Positions 12,110 to 25,261 of a stretch of DNA of 64,000 nucleotides are shown here, one piece after another. The notes under the pieces are model-generated. The model ran no database searches and was not told the DNA's origin. It worked only from the letters and a program-made list of their open reading frames with translations. The stretch is from Neocallimastix lanati (nom. inval.) (lineage: Eukaryota > Neocallimastigomycota > Neocallimastigomycetes > Neocallimastigales > Neocallimastigaceae), in contig JACVTC010000190.1 in NCBI GenBank assembly GCA_016946835.1, positions 124,001 through 188,000 on the forward strand. Direction: 5' to 3'. The position numbers were made by a program, and so were the translations under genes. Positions within the stretch are counted from its first letter, which is position 1; each line of letters starts with the position of its first letter.

Positions 12110-12874
12110 ATGTTTATATTAAAAAAAATAGTTTTTTTGTTTTTTTATATTGTTATTTTATTAACAGTAAAAAGTTATTCAAAAATTAAGATATCTGTTG
12201 TTATACCTGTATATAATACTGAACTTTATTTAGAACGCTCTATTCAGTCGGTATTGAACCAATCTTTGAAGGAAATAGAAATAATCTGTATTGATGATTC
12301 ATCCACTGATAATTCTCTTAATATATTGAATGAATTTAAAAAAAAAGATAGTAGAATTAGAATAATTCATTTTGAAGAAAATAAAGGACCATCTATTAGT
12401 AGAAATACTGGAATTAATATCTCAAACGGTGAATTTATTGGCTTCCTGGATAGTGATGACTATGTTGATGAAAAATTTTTTGAAAATTTATACCAATATA
12501 CAAAAAATTATGATGTTGTCGTTGGTACTTTTGTAAGAAGTATTAATGGATCTGATAAATATATTCATCATGAAAATTTCACAAATATAGAAGGATTTGT
12601 ATGCGACAGCATCTTTCGAAGAAAATTTTTGGATGATAATAACATTAGATTTCCAACCAATAAAAGATTTATGGAAGATAAAATTTTTAGAAAAAATTGC
12701 TATTATCAACATCCAAAAATATATAAAGCGCCAGATGAAGGAATTTATTATTACTATAAACAAAGAATGGGAAGTCTCTGTAATTACGGAAAAAAGCAAT
12801 TAAAAAGGCTCTATAAAAATATGAAAAAAAATTCTATGAAAAAGAAAATAAAAAATAAAAAAAAAAGATTATAA
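12110..12874 (+). CDS. Membrane-anchored family 2 glycosyltransferase
   Basis: A single-exon gene of 254 residues. Residues 1-24 hold Lys5-Lys6 followed by a hydrophobic stretch, an uncleaved anchor or signal peptide that places the enzyme in the secretory pathway. The GT-A fold is clear: ISVVIPVYN at 28-36, IDDSSTDNS at 61-69 (nucleotide-sugar binding), GPSISRNTGI near 93-102, and the metal-binding DSDDY at 114-118. A later MEDKIF (about 188-193) matches the acidic catalytic ED region of bacterial-style GT2 enzymes. The protein ends soon after in a Lys-rich tail, shorter than many family members. Donor and acceptor cannot be deduced. The style is that of bacterial capsule or LPS enzymes, so horizontal origin is plausible. 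It is isolated, with no operon partner. Confidence 0.85.
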   Translation: MFILKKIVFLFFYIVILLTVKSYSKIKISVVIPVYNTELYLERSIQSVLNQSLKEIEIICIDDSSTDNSLNILNEFKKKDSRIRIIHFEENKGPSISRNTGINISNGEFIGFLDSDDYVDEKFFENLYQYTKNYDVVVGTFVRSINGSDKYIHHENFTNIEGFVCDSIFRRKFLDDNNIRFPTNKRFMEDKIFRKNCYYQHPKIYKAPDEGIYYYYKQRMGSLCNYGKKQLKRLYKNMKKNSMKKKIKNKKKRL

Positions 12875-15148
12875 AATTTTAATTAAAATATGAATTAAAA
12901 AAAAAATAATTGAATTATTAGATATACTAATTAACGCTATTCAATTTAAAATTAAGTGATATAACTTTTAATTACAAAACAAAAAATAAATAATTTTTTA
13001 ATAAAATATAAATATTATTGATGATTTGTTAATATAAAATGAAAAATATTTAATTATTATTATGTACAACAAGTTTTAATAATTTTCTAATAATATAAAA
13101 AAGTATTATTATAAAAATATCAAAAATAAAATATATTATTTATATTTTTTATATAAATAATATATAATCAAAATTTATATGAACATAGATTAAAACATTT
13201 AAATAAAACTTAAAATTATTTATGTTTCTATATTGATTTCATCTATTTTTTTTTTTTTTTTTTTTAGTAATGTAAGTCCAGTAAATTTTATCATTTTGAT
13301 TGGTACAGAATTAGTATATTCTTTTTTAGAAGTAAAATGATATGTATTTGTTAAAATATAAATATTGAAGTTTTGTATATATATAATATTAAGGAGTTTT
13401 GTGATATATTTTAATACATATATTTTCAAGTATAAGACCAATAATATATTTGTATAACCTTAATAAAATAACTATAAATATTTTATAATATAAATCTCTT
13501 CAACAACAATAACTCCTTTTAATAAACAGGCCAAATTAGATATTCATTTTCTAACAATATTCATCATTTTAGAATTGATTCTTTAATATTAAAAATAAAT
13601 ATATGACACAAATTTAGGATAGTAAGATTAGGTATTCTTTTTCTGATAACAGAACAGAATTTATATATATAAAATTTAGAGAATAATAAAAATATAAAAG
13701 TATTTCTCTTTATAATAAGCCGACAATTTTTTTTTTTTTTTATTTTAGACTAGTAATAAATTTTATTTACAAATATTTAAACATAAAATCTATAAAAAAA
13801 TTTTTTACAATAATATTAAAAAAATTATAAAATGAATTTCAAAGAGGAAATAGACTTTAACTCTTTTTTCCATTCATCGATGAGAACTCCATGTGGATAA
13901 AAATTATATTACTAAAGCATTTATTAACATGGGAGATTTTTAATCTTTAATAAATTAGGCTTGTTTATTAACACAAATATTTGAATATTGATTAATTATA
14001 GAAATTATTTAACAAATAAAATTTATTATCATTTAAGATTATTTTAAAACATAAATAATATTAGTTAATTATGATTACATGTAACAAAGGATACATCTTA
14101 ACTTTTCTAGTTATCCAAATTTTTAAAAATTTTGATAAGAATTAAATTATAATCATTAATATCTTTATGCCTTATTTAATGTATACATAGAATTACGTTT
14201 AGTAATTATAATATTGATATTTATATCTAGTATTTAAATGTATTTGAATATCACATAAAATAATTTTATTGTCAACGACCCTATTTAAGTGGACTAATAC
14301 CTTTTTTTCATACAATAAATTTAAATTGGTATAAGTTACAAAAAAAAAAACTGGAGATATGAATTTCTACAGGATTATTGAGTTTAGTAAACGCGATTCT
14401 TTTTGTAAAACTGTGAAACTTCATTTTAATATGGATTAAATTTGTCAATTTCTCATCTAAATACCACCGAAATTAGTGATTAGTCTACATTTGTTATTAA
14501 TCCATTAGAACTTTGTATCTTTAAGATATTATGAAAATCCTACTTTTAAGTTTAGCAAGAACCATTTATGGAGCATTACTCAATATCTTTGAATACCTTT
14601 TTAAATGAATCTATTATCCTTAATATTTAACTATAAAATAAATATCAAATATGTACTTAAGATCAAATTACATAACTGTAAAAATCAAAATATAAGAAAT
14701 CATGTCATGGAAATAAATTAAACCGAAGAGCATAGAGTCAGAAAATAATCCTACTGAAAGATTTACTAAATATCTATATGGACCATTTAGGAATAAATAT
14801 AAGAGATCACTTCTAACAAAACTTGATAATTACCACTACTAATAAATCTAACTTTTAAAGATAATGGAATCAGATTTGACAGGAAGTGATAAAAGTAAAA
14901 TTATAAATTATGTATATAAAATAAATGAAATCAATAAGTAAAATAAAATCTATAATAACAATCAATACTAAATAATATAAACATGTTTTTATTAATGTTA
15001 TGGTGTATTAAACTGTATCTTAATAAATTTTATAAAATTTAAAATTTTAATTATTTAAAAATTTATTTTTGTTATAAATTAATATCATTTATTATGAAAT
15101 ATCTATAAATAAATAATATTGAAATAATAATATACTCTATTAAAAATA
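12875..15148. other. Intergenic DNA with decayed coding traces
   Basis: No intact gene. From about 13.8 to 14.9 kb the sequence is less A/T-monotonous and gives short broken coding-like stretches on the plus strand. Near 14.87 kb one reads DNGIRF, like the copia integrase DNGTEF block, and YGPFRN lies near 14.8 kb. This suggests a very old integrase relic, too degraded for family assignment. Confidence 0.35.
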
Positions 15149-17713
15149 CTATAATTCAAAAAGAGATTTTTTGTTGAATATTAGATTCATAATTTTTAAG
15201 AAACAATCCAAATTTGAATATTCTACTTCTTTAAGACTAAAAAACAATTTTTCTTCCGAGACTATTTTATCAAAATATTTTTGCGTTTCATATGTACAAT
15301 TATTTATATTATTTAAGTCATTTAATGAATTAAACTCTTTTTTAAATGAAATATCTAATCTCATGGTTTTATTTGATATTGCAGGAGACGTGATATCAAA
15401 TCCATAAAATTCAATTTTTCTTAAAGGATTAAGAACAATAGGTTTTGATTTTTTTGCTTTTCCATAACCACCAATAGTATTAGGAAAATAAGGATGATTT
15501 GTGCCATAAATATTATATGTGGTAATCATGTACATTGGAAGAATAGAGTTATTTAATGAATATTTACCATTTACTAAATTCTTAACATAATTCTTATAGA
15601 GTTGACGAACTGGATTAAAAAGATCTCGATAAAGTGGATAAGGTGCATTTTTATAGTACTGCAAGCCATTTACATAGTGTTTACCGAAATAATTAATAAT
15701 AATTTTATAAGTATTGAAAAATGAATTATTGGAATCTTTTATTTGATTTACTTCGTTGTTTGAAAGTATTTTTTCAAAATTGTATTTAGGGAAAAATTCT
15801 TTATTAAAAAAGAATCGTGGATGAGTATAGTTTATAAAGTAGTGATTATTATTTATATAAATAAACCGTTCAGATAATCCTGGAATTTTATCCAAAAACA
15901 TTTCAATAGCATGTCTATTGAATAAATTTTTATTTGGTATTAAATGTTTTTGATTTATTAATTTAATATTATTAATATTAGAATTTATCCATTTAAATTC
16001 TTTTTGATCTTCTTTACTAATTATTATATATATATTTCCTTCAAACCATGGTAAATATTTTTCTATTGAACGTAATGAATACTTCAGTTTATTCATTTCT
16101 ATTGCTTTTGTACTTTCATTATTTTCGAAAATATATACTATAGATAGAGTTTTTGCCCACTCCCATTCATTATCAAGTTTTTCACCTTTATAATTAAATA
16201 GAAATTCTATTTCTTCTTTTTCTCTATCGCTTATTTCTTTTTTTGGTCCTTGAAGTTCTTCTTTTTTATTTATATAATCTTCTAAAATGACATTTTTAGA
16301 TAGTTCAATACATAAATTCTTATTTTCATTGTTGGTTTTGTTTTGAGCTTTATTATAAATAAATCTATTAGAAATAGAAAAATTTATAATTTTTTTATAA
16401 GTCATTTTTTCCAATTCGACATATTCCTTTTTTTCAAAAGATGATGGTTCAGGAAATCTTGTCATCATAAATTCGAGAAGTTCAAGCGAGGGATAATGTT
16501 TAGAATAGTCATCATTGAAATTAAAAACAAGAATATCAGAGTGAGTTTTAATATAATCAAATTGTTTTTTATTTTTTTCAGAATTATCTGTTACTGAACC
16601 AAATTTAACTAATTTGGTACTAATTGAAATAGGAACTTCAACAGAAGAATAATCTATTATTGTATTATTGTTAGTTGAATTAAATTCATTATTTAGTTTT
16701 AGAATATGACTATTACTACTTGAATATTCTATAAAAGTTAAATAAAGATATAATAAATGAACTTTTTCCCAATTTCTAAATTTATCCATCCAAAATAATT
16801 TTAAATCTTCTTTGAAAAATTGACGAAATGGCTCCATTAAATCACGATACATAACATAAGGATAATGTTGTAAATAATTATATTGAAAATCTTTATTAAA
16901 ATAAGTACGTATTCTTTTTCGAGTATTGTAACACATGTTATCAAACATATTTTGTTTTTTAAATATATTACGTTTAAAAATTTTCTTTGAAACTTGTAAT
17001 AATGTTTTTCCTTTATATATTTTTATATAACCTTTATTTGTAAAAAAGAAACTTGGATGAATATAATTATTTAGAAAAAAATCATCATTGAAATAAATAA
17101 ATCGTTCAGTTATCCCTGGAATTTTATCAATATAAAATTCAATAATAGTTGAATCAAAAGTTGGAAATAAGAATTTTGGAAAAATAGATGTATGATCAAT
17201 TATTTTAATTCTTGGATTGTTAATATCTAACCACTTTGGTATTTGATGACATGTTACAATATAAATTGTTCCTTGATGCCAAGGCATATATTTTTCTAAA
17301 GATCGAATTGAATAACGAAGTTCATCAACTGAACGATATCTATTATTATTGTTTGTAATTCCACCATTATATTTTGACTTTAAGTCTTGAAAATTTATGT
17401 CAGAACCATCAACCCATGTATATACAACTGAAACATTTTTTACCCATTTCCATTCCGGTTCAAGAATTCCTCCCTTATAATTCAGAATATAACTTAAATC
17501 ATCTTTTTCTTTTGAACATCTACTTTCCAAAAAAGTATTTGATTTAGTTAAAATGTTATTATTATTATTATATAATTTAGATTGATTAACGTGAATTAAA
17601 TTATTATATTTAATAAAGTCGATTTTGCAACAATTAATAACGTTAACTAAAAAGAATAATATATAATAATAAAAAAGAAATAATTTTTTTATCACTTTAT
17701 AGTGCATTATCAT
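15149..17713 (-). CDS. Tandem Stealth-family sugar-phosphate transferase
   Basis: A single-exon gene of 854 residues with a Lys-rich start and a hydrophobic stretch (residues 11-27) that targets the secretory pathway. It contains two Stealth units. Unit 1 (about 80-420) has CR1 VYTWVDGSD at 97-105, CR2 with RSVDELRYSIRSLEKYMPW and FNDDFF (208-213), CR3 YRDLMEPFRQFF (289-300) and a CR4-like FNDDYS (399-404). Unit 2 (about 507-800) repeats the layout: KLKYSLRSIEKYLPW (542-556), ERFIYINNNHYF (615-626), YRDLFNPVRQLY (695-706). Its CR1 position reads VYIFENNES and its NDD reads NNN, so the acidic catalytic residues are gone. Stealth enzymes move hexose-1-phosphate onto sugars (bacterial capsule, animal GNPTAB). 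Unit 1 looks active and unit 2 looks like a structural or regulatory pseudo-domain. The substrate is unknown. Confidence 0.88.
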   Translation of the reverse strand: MIMHYKVIKKLFLFYYYILFFLVNVINCCKIDFIKYNNLIHVNQSKLYNNNNNILTKSNTFLESRCSKEKDDLSYILNYKGGILEPEWKWVKNVSVVYTWVDGSDINFQDLKSKYNGGITNNNNRYRSVDELRYSIRSLEKYMPWHQGTIYIVTCHQIPKWLDINNPRIKIIDHTSIFPKFLFPTFDSTIIEFYIDKIPGITERFIYFNDDFFLNNYIHPSFFFTNKGYIKIYKGKTLLQVSKKIFKRNIFKKQNMFDNMCYNTRKRIRTYFNKDFQYNYLQHYPYVMYRDLMEPFRQFFKEDLKLFWMDKFRNWEKVHLLYLYLTFIEYSSSNSHILKLNNEFNSTNNNTIIDYSSVEVPISISTKLVKFGSVTDNSEKNKKQFDYIKTHSDILVFNFNDDYSKHYPSLELLEFMMTRFPEPSSFEKKEYVELEKMTYKKIINFSISNRFIYNKAQNKTNNENKNLCIELSKNVILEDYINKKEELQGPKKEISDREKEEIEFLFNYKGEKLDNEWEWAKTLSIVYIFENNESTKAIEMNKLKYSLRSIEKYLPWFEGNIYIIISKEDQKEFKWINSNINNIKLINQKHLIPNKNLFNRHAIEMFLDKIPGLSERFIYINNNHYFINYTHPRFFFNKEFFPKYNFEKILSNNEVNQIKDSNNSFFNTYKIIINYFGKHYVNGLQYYKNAPYPLYRDLFNPVRQLYKNYVKNLVNGKYSLNNSILPMYMITTYNIYGTNHPYFPNTIGGYGKAKKSKPIVLNPLRKIEFYGFDITSPAISNKTMRLDISFKKEFNSLNDLNNINNCTYETQKYFDKIVSEEKLFFSLKEVEYSNLDCFLKIMNLIFNKKSLFEL

Positions 17714-19162
17714 CTATATTGTTATTATAAATATATACTCTACTTAAATACAATTATTTGTTTTTTTTAACTTATTAAATAAAAAATAATTTAAATTCAA
17801 AAATTCTATAAATATAAATATATTTAATTTATATTAGTATACAGTTATACTTTAGTAATATAATGATTAAAGAAATTACTTAATGATTAATAAAAAATTA
17901 ATTATTAATTAATTATTATTTTAAATATAATATTTTAAGTTATGCAAAATTGTTTATTATATATATTAAAAATATTAAATTAGTACTTATATGCTTTTAA
18001 ATTTATCATATTCTAATAAAATTATAATATTTTTTTTAATTAACTTTTATATTAATTAATTAATAATAATTAAATATTTCAAATTATTATCTCTAACATA
18101 ATAAAAAATTTTATAATAATATTAAATAATTTATATATCAATTCATATTTTAATATTTTTTTTTTATTAATAATTTAAAATAAATTTTACAATAAAATGT
18201 TTGAGTCTTAATTAATATTAAAAAAATTTATGCAAAAATTTAATTATGAGATAAATTGAAATATTATGTAATTTTATTATTTAAAAAAGAAATAATATCT
18301 TTAAAATTAATAACTTGTTATATTTATTTCAACAATAATATATAAAAATTTATAAATTACTTAATTTCCAATTTTATGTAATTTTAACATATATATGTTA
18401 ATGAAGAAAAATTAATAGTAATAATATATAAAATATTTTCTATTAGATATTATAGGATATACAATGATTTTATACTAATTTCAACATTAAGTATTATTGT
18501 AATTAATTATATAAATATAATTTATTATTTTTTAAAAGGTATTTTAAATAAAAATAGAATTAATAAAACTTTTTTTTATAAGATAAATAATCTGGGTTTT
18601 AATATAATAATATTATTTATGTAATATTTATACTAAATTTTTGATATTATAATTTTAATAATTTTTAATCTTTAATTTTAATTATTTTATATTTATTACT
18701 TAAAAATGTCTATTTATTAATAGTATATGAATTAAAAGGTTATATTCTAAGCTAATACATTATATATATAATATTATGTACTTTATACGTCTGTCACGAA
18801 TTTATTAGATATTCTGAAACTTTGGCCAAATAATAACATAACATAAAAAATTTAATTTTAATAAAATAAACTATATTTTTAAAAAAAATTATAAAAAATA
18901 TTAAAAATTATTATTTATTTATATAATATGAAAATGAATTTCGTTTATTATTATAATTATTAAATATTTAACTTATTTTTCAATTTTAAGTTAATTTATT
19001 TTATAACATAATATATTTTAAAAAATCTTATTTATATTTTAGTGTTCTTGGAAATCCAATATAAAAATTTATTCTATTCTTAAAATTTAATATAATAATT
19101 TTTTCATAAATTAGTATTAAATTATATTTAATGATAAATCTTTAATAATAATATTAATAGTA
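17714..19162. other. A/T-rich spacer upstream of the Stealth gene
   Basis: No gene, RNA or repeat is recognised. It is almost entirely A/T and presumably includes the Stealth promoter just above 17713. Confidence 0.5.
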
Positions 19163-19244
19163 TTTGTTAAAATAAAAATCTTTTTTATTATATAAAAATA
19201 TAATAATTAAATTTATATATGATATTGTACATTTTTATAGTATT
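19163..19244 (-). repeat. Split G-family LTR, left part
   Basis: Matches the left part of the LTR at 61851-62058 (AATCTTTTTTATTATAT, TTGTACATTTTTATA). The match resumes at 25505-25623 (TTATTATTATTGGTCACATA). Element B lies between the two halves with a GTATT duplication, so B was inserted into this older LTR. Confidence 0.75.
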
Positions 19245-19452
19245 TTTTAGACACATTAATGTTTATATAATTAAATAATAGTTTAATTTATTTATATTAT
19301 AGATATTATATTATTTATTAATATATTTTTTTTTATAAAAAATAGAACTAAAGAGAAACATATTCATTTAGAAAGCTTTTATACATGAATATTATTTATT
19401 AAACTAATTGATTGGTTAATATAAAATGAAATATAGTAAATATATTTTAACA
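19245..19452 (-). repeat. Element B 3' LTR
   Basis: A 208-bp LTR opening TGTTAAAATA and ending GTGTCTAAAA on the minus strand, identical by eye to 25292-25499. The target duplication fixes the unusual AAAA end. Confidence 0.93.
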
Positions 19453-22400
19453 CTCCTCCTCAAATGTAACTTCGTTTCAATGTTACATTTGTTTAATTTT
19501 AACTATATTTTTAGAATTAAAATTTTAAATCCTCAATTTTATATAACAAAGAATTTCTGAATTTTTCCATAAGAGTGTTATTCAGATATTTAGTGAATCC
19601 ATCGGCCAAATTATTTTGAGATTGAATATATTCTAATTTTATAAAATTTTTATTTATTATTTCTCTAATATAATGAATTCTTATATCAATATGTTTTGTC
19701 TTCGGATTAATGGATTGATTTTTGCTATTGAATATGGCAGCTTTGTTATCTATTTTTATTTTAATATATTTAATATTATAATATAATTATTTCATTAAGT
19801 TTAAATACCAAATGCAATGCTTGCCACATTCACTCAGACTATAATACTCCGATTCTGCAGTAGATGTTGACACACAGTGTTGTAGCTTGGAACACCAGCT
19901 AGTTGGTGCGTTGCCCATGGTTACTAAAAAACCTGTTATTGATCTTCTGGTTTCAGTGTCTCCTGCAAAGTCGGCATCAACAAAGGCTTCTATTCCTAGT
20001 TTCCTTGTATAGTTTATTCCGTAACTCGTTGTTCCCTTAAGATATCTTAGTATTCTTACGCCATTGTTCTAGTCTTCCATATTGGGATTATTTGATTTTC
20101 GTGCTGCTTTACTTACCGAAAATAGAATATCAGGTCTGGTGCATATAGCAATGTAGAGTAAATTTCCTATTGCACTTCGGTAGGTAGTTTGATTAAACTT
20201 TATATTTCTAAGTTTGTCGTCCGTAATTGGTTTTGTATTCCTTAATGGTTTTTCATTATTCATATTGAATTTTTCTAAAACCTCTATAATGTATCTTCTT
20301 TGATGTATAAAATATCCATTTTTGTGTTTAACAAATTTTATTCCGATAACGAAATCCACGTCGTCAATTTCTTTTATTTTATATTTTCTTTTGAAATATT
20401 CTTTTATACATTTAATTTCATTCTCCTTTCCAGCGATTAAAATATCGTCAACATAAATACCGACGATACATAAAATGTTTTTATTCTTACCGTTTTTTAC
20501 ATATATACATGGTTCACTTACCATTCTTCTAAGTCCTATTTTAGTTAAAAATTTATTGATTTCTTTGTTCCATTCTCGTCCGCTTTGTTTCAGACCATAT
20601 ATAGCCTTGTTTAATTTCCAGTATTTTCTATTAAAATCTGGATGACCTTCTGGAGGTTTCATATAAATATTTTCACTTAACTTGGCATTAAGGTAAGCAG
20701 CGTTTATATCGATTTGTTCTATATTAAAATTATTTTGGGCAGCAATTGAAGTTAAAATTCTGATAGAGTCGTGTTTTAACGTTGGTGCAAAAGTATCATG
20801 AAAGTCTATTCCAAATTCTTAGGTAAAACCTCGTGCTACCAATCTTTCCTTTTTTTTTGTTATTTCGCCATTCGCATTTCTTTTATATTTGAAAATCCAT
20901 CGTGAGGAAATTACATTGGCATTTTTGGGTATATATTTAATTGTATTAAATACATTTAAGTTTTTCATATTGCTTAATTCTTCATTTACTGCATTAATCC
21001 ACTCTTTTCTATCAATTAAATTTTGAATGTCTTTATAATTTTCTGGTTCTCTTAAGGTATTTATTGTCTTTCTTCTTTTGTTATTACTTTCATTTATAAC
21101 ATTCATAGTTCTTTTTTTATTATTGGTCTCGATATTATTTAATTTAAATGAATTATTATTAGTCAATAAAGTATTTATAATTTCGTTTCTATTACGTTGA
21201 ATATAATTTTTATTGATAATTGTGCTGTCATTTACTCTGCTGTTTTCAATATTATTATTGTTATTGATTGTTTTATTGGCTGTATTATCATTTATTTTAT
21301 TATTAGTATCTTCTCTATTTTGGCTATTATTATTATTTTCAATATTATTATTATTATTTTCAATATTATTATTATTAATTCTAATTTTATTATTACTATT
21401 ATTTGTATTATTATCATTACCGTTATTTGTATTATTATTATTGATAAAATTATTATTGGTTATTTTATTATTATTATTATTATTATTGTTTATATTATTA
21501 TTATTATTTGTATTATTATTAATGAAATTATTGTTATGGTTATCATTATTATTATTTTCATTGTTATTGTTACTATTATTGTTACTGTAATTATTATTTC
21601 TTTGTTTTTTGTTATATTTTCTTTTATTCTTAGAATTATTATTATTGATTATATCTTCGTATATATTTTGTATATTGCTATTATTTAATATTGGTGAATT
21701 ACTTAGGATGTTTTCTGAATTAAAAAATTCATTAGAACCTGGATAATCAATTTTATTTAATCATTGTTGAATATTATGATTAATGTTATATGTATTGGTA
21801 TCGTATGTATTTTTATTATAATATATATTATATGTATTATCTCCCCTGATTTCGTGATCCGGAATAAAATTGGCAAATTCAGGTGAGCATTCTTTAAGAT
21901 AACTGTTTCCAGGATTGGATTCGAAAAAGGCAACAGATCTAGATAGGATTATTTTATTAGTAGTAATATCTAAAATTTTGTAAGCTGATGGGTTTTCAGA
22001 GTATCCTAGAAAAATCCCTGGTTTAGTATTGTTATCGAATTTAGATCTAAAGACTTTAGGAATAAAGAAATAAACTTTGCATCCAAATACTTTAATATTT
22101 GAGTAGTTGACCTTTGTTTTGTTAATTATTTCATAAGGTATTTTCATATTTATTCCTTTGTGTGGAATGCGATTATGTATATAGTTAGCCGTAGAGGTAG
22201 CATCTTCCCAAAATTGGTGACTAAGTTTAGAGTCATTTAGCATAGCTTTGGCGGAGTTAATTAGGGTGCCATTGAAGCGTTCCACCCTTCCATTTTGTTG
22301 TGGGTTATATGGTACAGTTAGTTGATGTTTAATACCGTAAGATTTAAAGAATAAATTAAAATTATTATTGCAAAATTCTGTATCATTATCCGTTCGAATA

Positions 22401-24828
22401 TATATAATTCTAGTATTATACTTATTTTTAATACTTAAAAACCAATTGTAAAATGAGTTAAAGGTGTCACTTTTAGATTTTAAAAACAAAGTCCATCCAT
22501 AGCGTGAATAGTCATCGAGGATTGTAAAAAGATATTTGTTACCATAAAGTGATTCAGGAAGAGGACCAACCAAGTCCATGTGAAGTAATTCAAATATATG
22601 TTTTGACTTATTTATTGCTTGCTTATATGGTTTATTTTTAAGTTTTGAATTCATACAAATTGGGCATTGATTAACTGGTGTATTAAGTTTTAATAATTTG
22701 TTTTTAATATGACTAATATCAAAATGACATAATCTTCTATGCCATAAATTTAATCTCTTTGCTGCATTTGGTGTAGTGAAATTTATTTCTAAACTATTAT
22801 GTTGATTGTTATTATTATTGAGATTTATTTTATTATTGGAAAACCAAATTTTAAATGTATTAGTCTTGGTTGCAGTAATGTTAACTATTCTTTTATTGTT
22901 GCTATTGTAAATGATTGCATATGATTTATTATTTGAATTATTAAAAACAATTTTATAATTTTCTTTTAGTAATTTGCATATGGATATTAAATTTTTATTG
23001 ATGGCTGGAGAGTAGTATACCTCATTAAGTATTATTTCATTGTTGTTTACATACCCCTTAAATTTTCCTTTATGGACAGCTGTAATTATTTGTCCATTAG
23101 CTAGATTAATTTCTTCATTACATTTTTTTATGTCTATTAGAAGATTAAGATTGCTTGTGATATTGATTGAAGCACCGGAGTCCAAAATCCAACATGAAAG
23201 AAAGTTTTTGTCACTATCTTCATTTAAAAATTCTTTTTCAACGTTACAGTAATTTAATTCAATATTATTTTCTGTATTATAATCTTTAGTAAAGGCATCT
23301 GCGTATATTGTGTCATAATTACTTGAAGAGGCATCATTAGTGTTCAGATAATTAATATCGTTTTGAAATTTTCTTTTGTTTTTAGTTCTTTTATTAAATT
23401 TATTTTTGTTTTGATTTTTATATAAATTATTTTTTCTGAATTTACATTCATAGAAGTAATGTCCTCTTCTTCCACAATAGTTGCATCTTCCACTACTCCT
23501 TTTGAGGCTTTTTCTTTTACCTTTAGTTCTATTATTGTTTCGATAATTCTTATTCTTGTTTCAGCATTGAAGAGAACATTATTGTTGTTTTCTTAAATGG
23601 AATTTTTTTCTTTTAAATTAGATAAAACGATATTAGGGATGATTTCCTTAACATAGGAGCATCATGATTCCCAACTATTATGTTGAAAGACGTTTATCCA
23701 CCTTAGATCTTCAGATAAGCATCTATTTAGAATGCCGATTTTTGTATTTATACTAAGGTCATTGTCAATTTTCTCAAGTTCGTCTATTAGATTTTGCAAA
23801 TTGGCAATGAATATATTTATATCGGTCTTGGTGTCAAACTTCATTGTTTCAATTTTATTTTGGATTTCGATTTTTCTTCTTTCCTTGCTTTTGGTAAACG
23901 ATTCTTGGAAGATGTTCCAAATTTGAAAAGCGGTCTTTTCATTTCCATTTATTAGTTTTTGTGTTTGTTCTCCAAGCCCATTTATGATAATCCATTTGGC
24001 CGTGATGTCGTTAGTTATGTCAATGTTTTTAGTGTTCTTTTCATAAACTAACGAACTATCAAATTGATCCTCCGGGTAATCTGTTAATTCTCTTATATCT
24101 CTCTTTCTTAATTTCTTTACAATTGGATGAAGGACATATTTATTTAATTTATTTATTGTTAGCAAATGCAGAATTTTTCTTCTCCAACTTGGGTAGTTTT
24201 CTGTATTTAGTTCAGTAATTTGGTTGAAATTTTCGGAATAATTAAAGGTTATTCCGTTATGTGTAATATCTTCTCCTGTGAGATTGATAACTTGTTCTTG
24301 GTTTCTTCTTCTTCCAGCCATTTCGAGTACTTTGAAATCTTAAATTTTTATTATTGTTTTAAATTAATTATAACTGTTTTTTTTAATATGTCAATTAATA
24401 AAAATATTTTAGTAGTTTTTTTTTAAAAAATATTATAATATTTAATTCTGTTAATTTTTATTAATTTATTAGTATTAATTTGTTATATTAAAGATTCTCA
24501 TTTTAATTTTTACTTAAATTTGATTTCATTAATTTGTTACTATTTTTATCTCATTTAGTGTTGTAATACCAAAATTTAATAAATAAGGCATTTATATTAT
24601 TTAATTTATTATTAATTTTGATTAAATAAAAGGTGATTATTATTTGATTAGATTTTTATTTTTTTATTCATTGATTAGTTTTATAATTTCATTTTAATAT
24701 ATTTGATATATTACATAATGTGATTTATTCAAAATTTTATTTAATACATATAATTAATTTTTTTATTATTATTTTAATTTATTTGTATTTTTTATATTAA
24801 TAATATTTTAGTTTCAAATTTATCTAAA

Positions 24829-25060
24829 TACCATCAGTTGACTATTTATTTCTCATCTTGATGATATTAGATGTAATTTAATTTAATATTAGTATCATCA
24901 GTTGACAATAAATTTTTCATCTTGATGATATCATTTTTATTTTATTTTAATATTAATATCATCAGTTGACAATAAATTTTTCATCTTGATTATATCATTT
25001 TTATTTTATTTTAATATTAATATCATCAGTTGACAATAAATTTTTCATCTTGATGATATT
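24829..25060 (-). repeat. Hairpin-repeat array in element B leader
   Basis: Four copies, spaced about 63 bp, of a unit beginning ATCATCAGTTGACAATAA and ending TTCATCTTGATGATAT. The outer ATCATCA and TGATGAT arms are complementary, so each unit can form a hairpin. The array lies in the untranslated leader between Gag and the primer site. It has no sequence similarity to the arrays of elements A or C, only the same design. Confidence 0.85.
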
Positions 25061-25261
25061 AATTTTATTATTTGACAATTTAACTATAATTTTATTTATT
25101 GTAGATTAAAAAAAAATATCTTTATTTCTTATGGATTTGATTCGGTAATAAATAAAATACAATAAATAATAAAAATAATAATTTATTAGTTCTTTGGTTT
25201 TATTGAAAGGTAAAAATAGAAAAATTTAATTTATATTATAACTTAACTTTATTTTAATTCA

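Noticed and set aside
13220-13441. Short minus-strand frame with a Lys run
   Set aside because: A/T-derived composition with a homopolymer core and no homologue style; treated as chance.
21197-21688. Plus-strand open frame rich in Ile/Leu that looks like a multi-pass membrane protein
   Set aside because: It is the complement of the Asn-rich linker of element B (AAT/AAC runs read as ATT/GTT on the other strand).
24829-25060. CRISPR array (regular units about 63 bp apart)
   Set aside because: The spacers are near-identical A/T filler, the organism appears to be a fungus, and the array sits in a retroelement leader.
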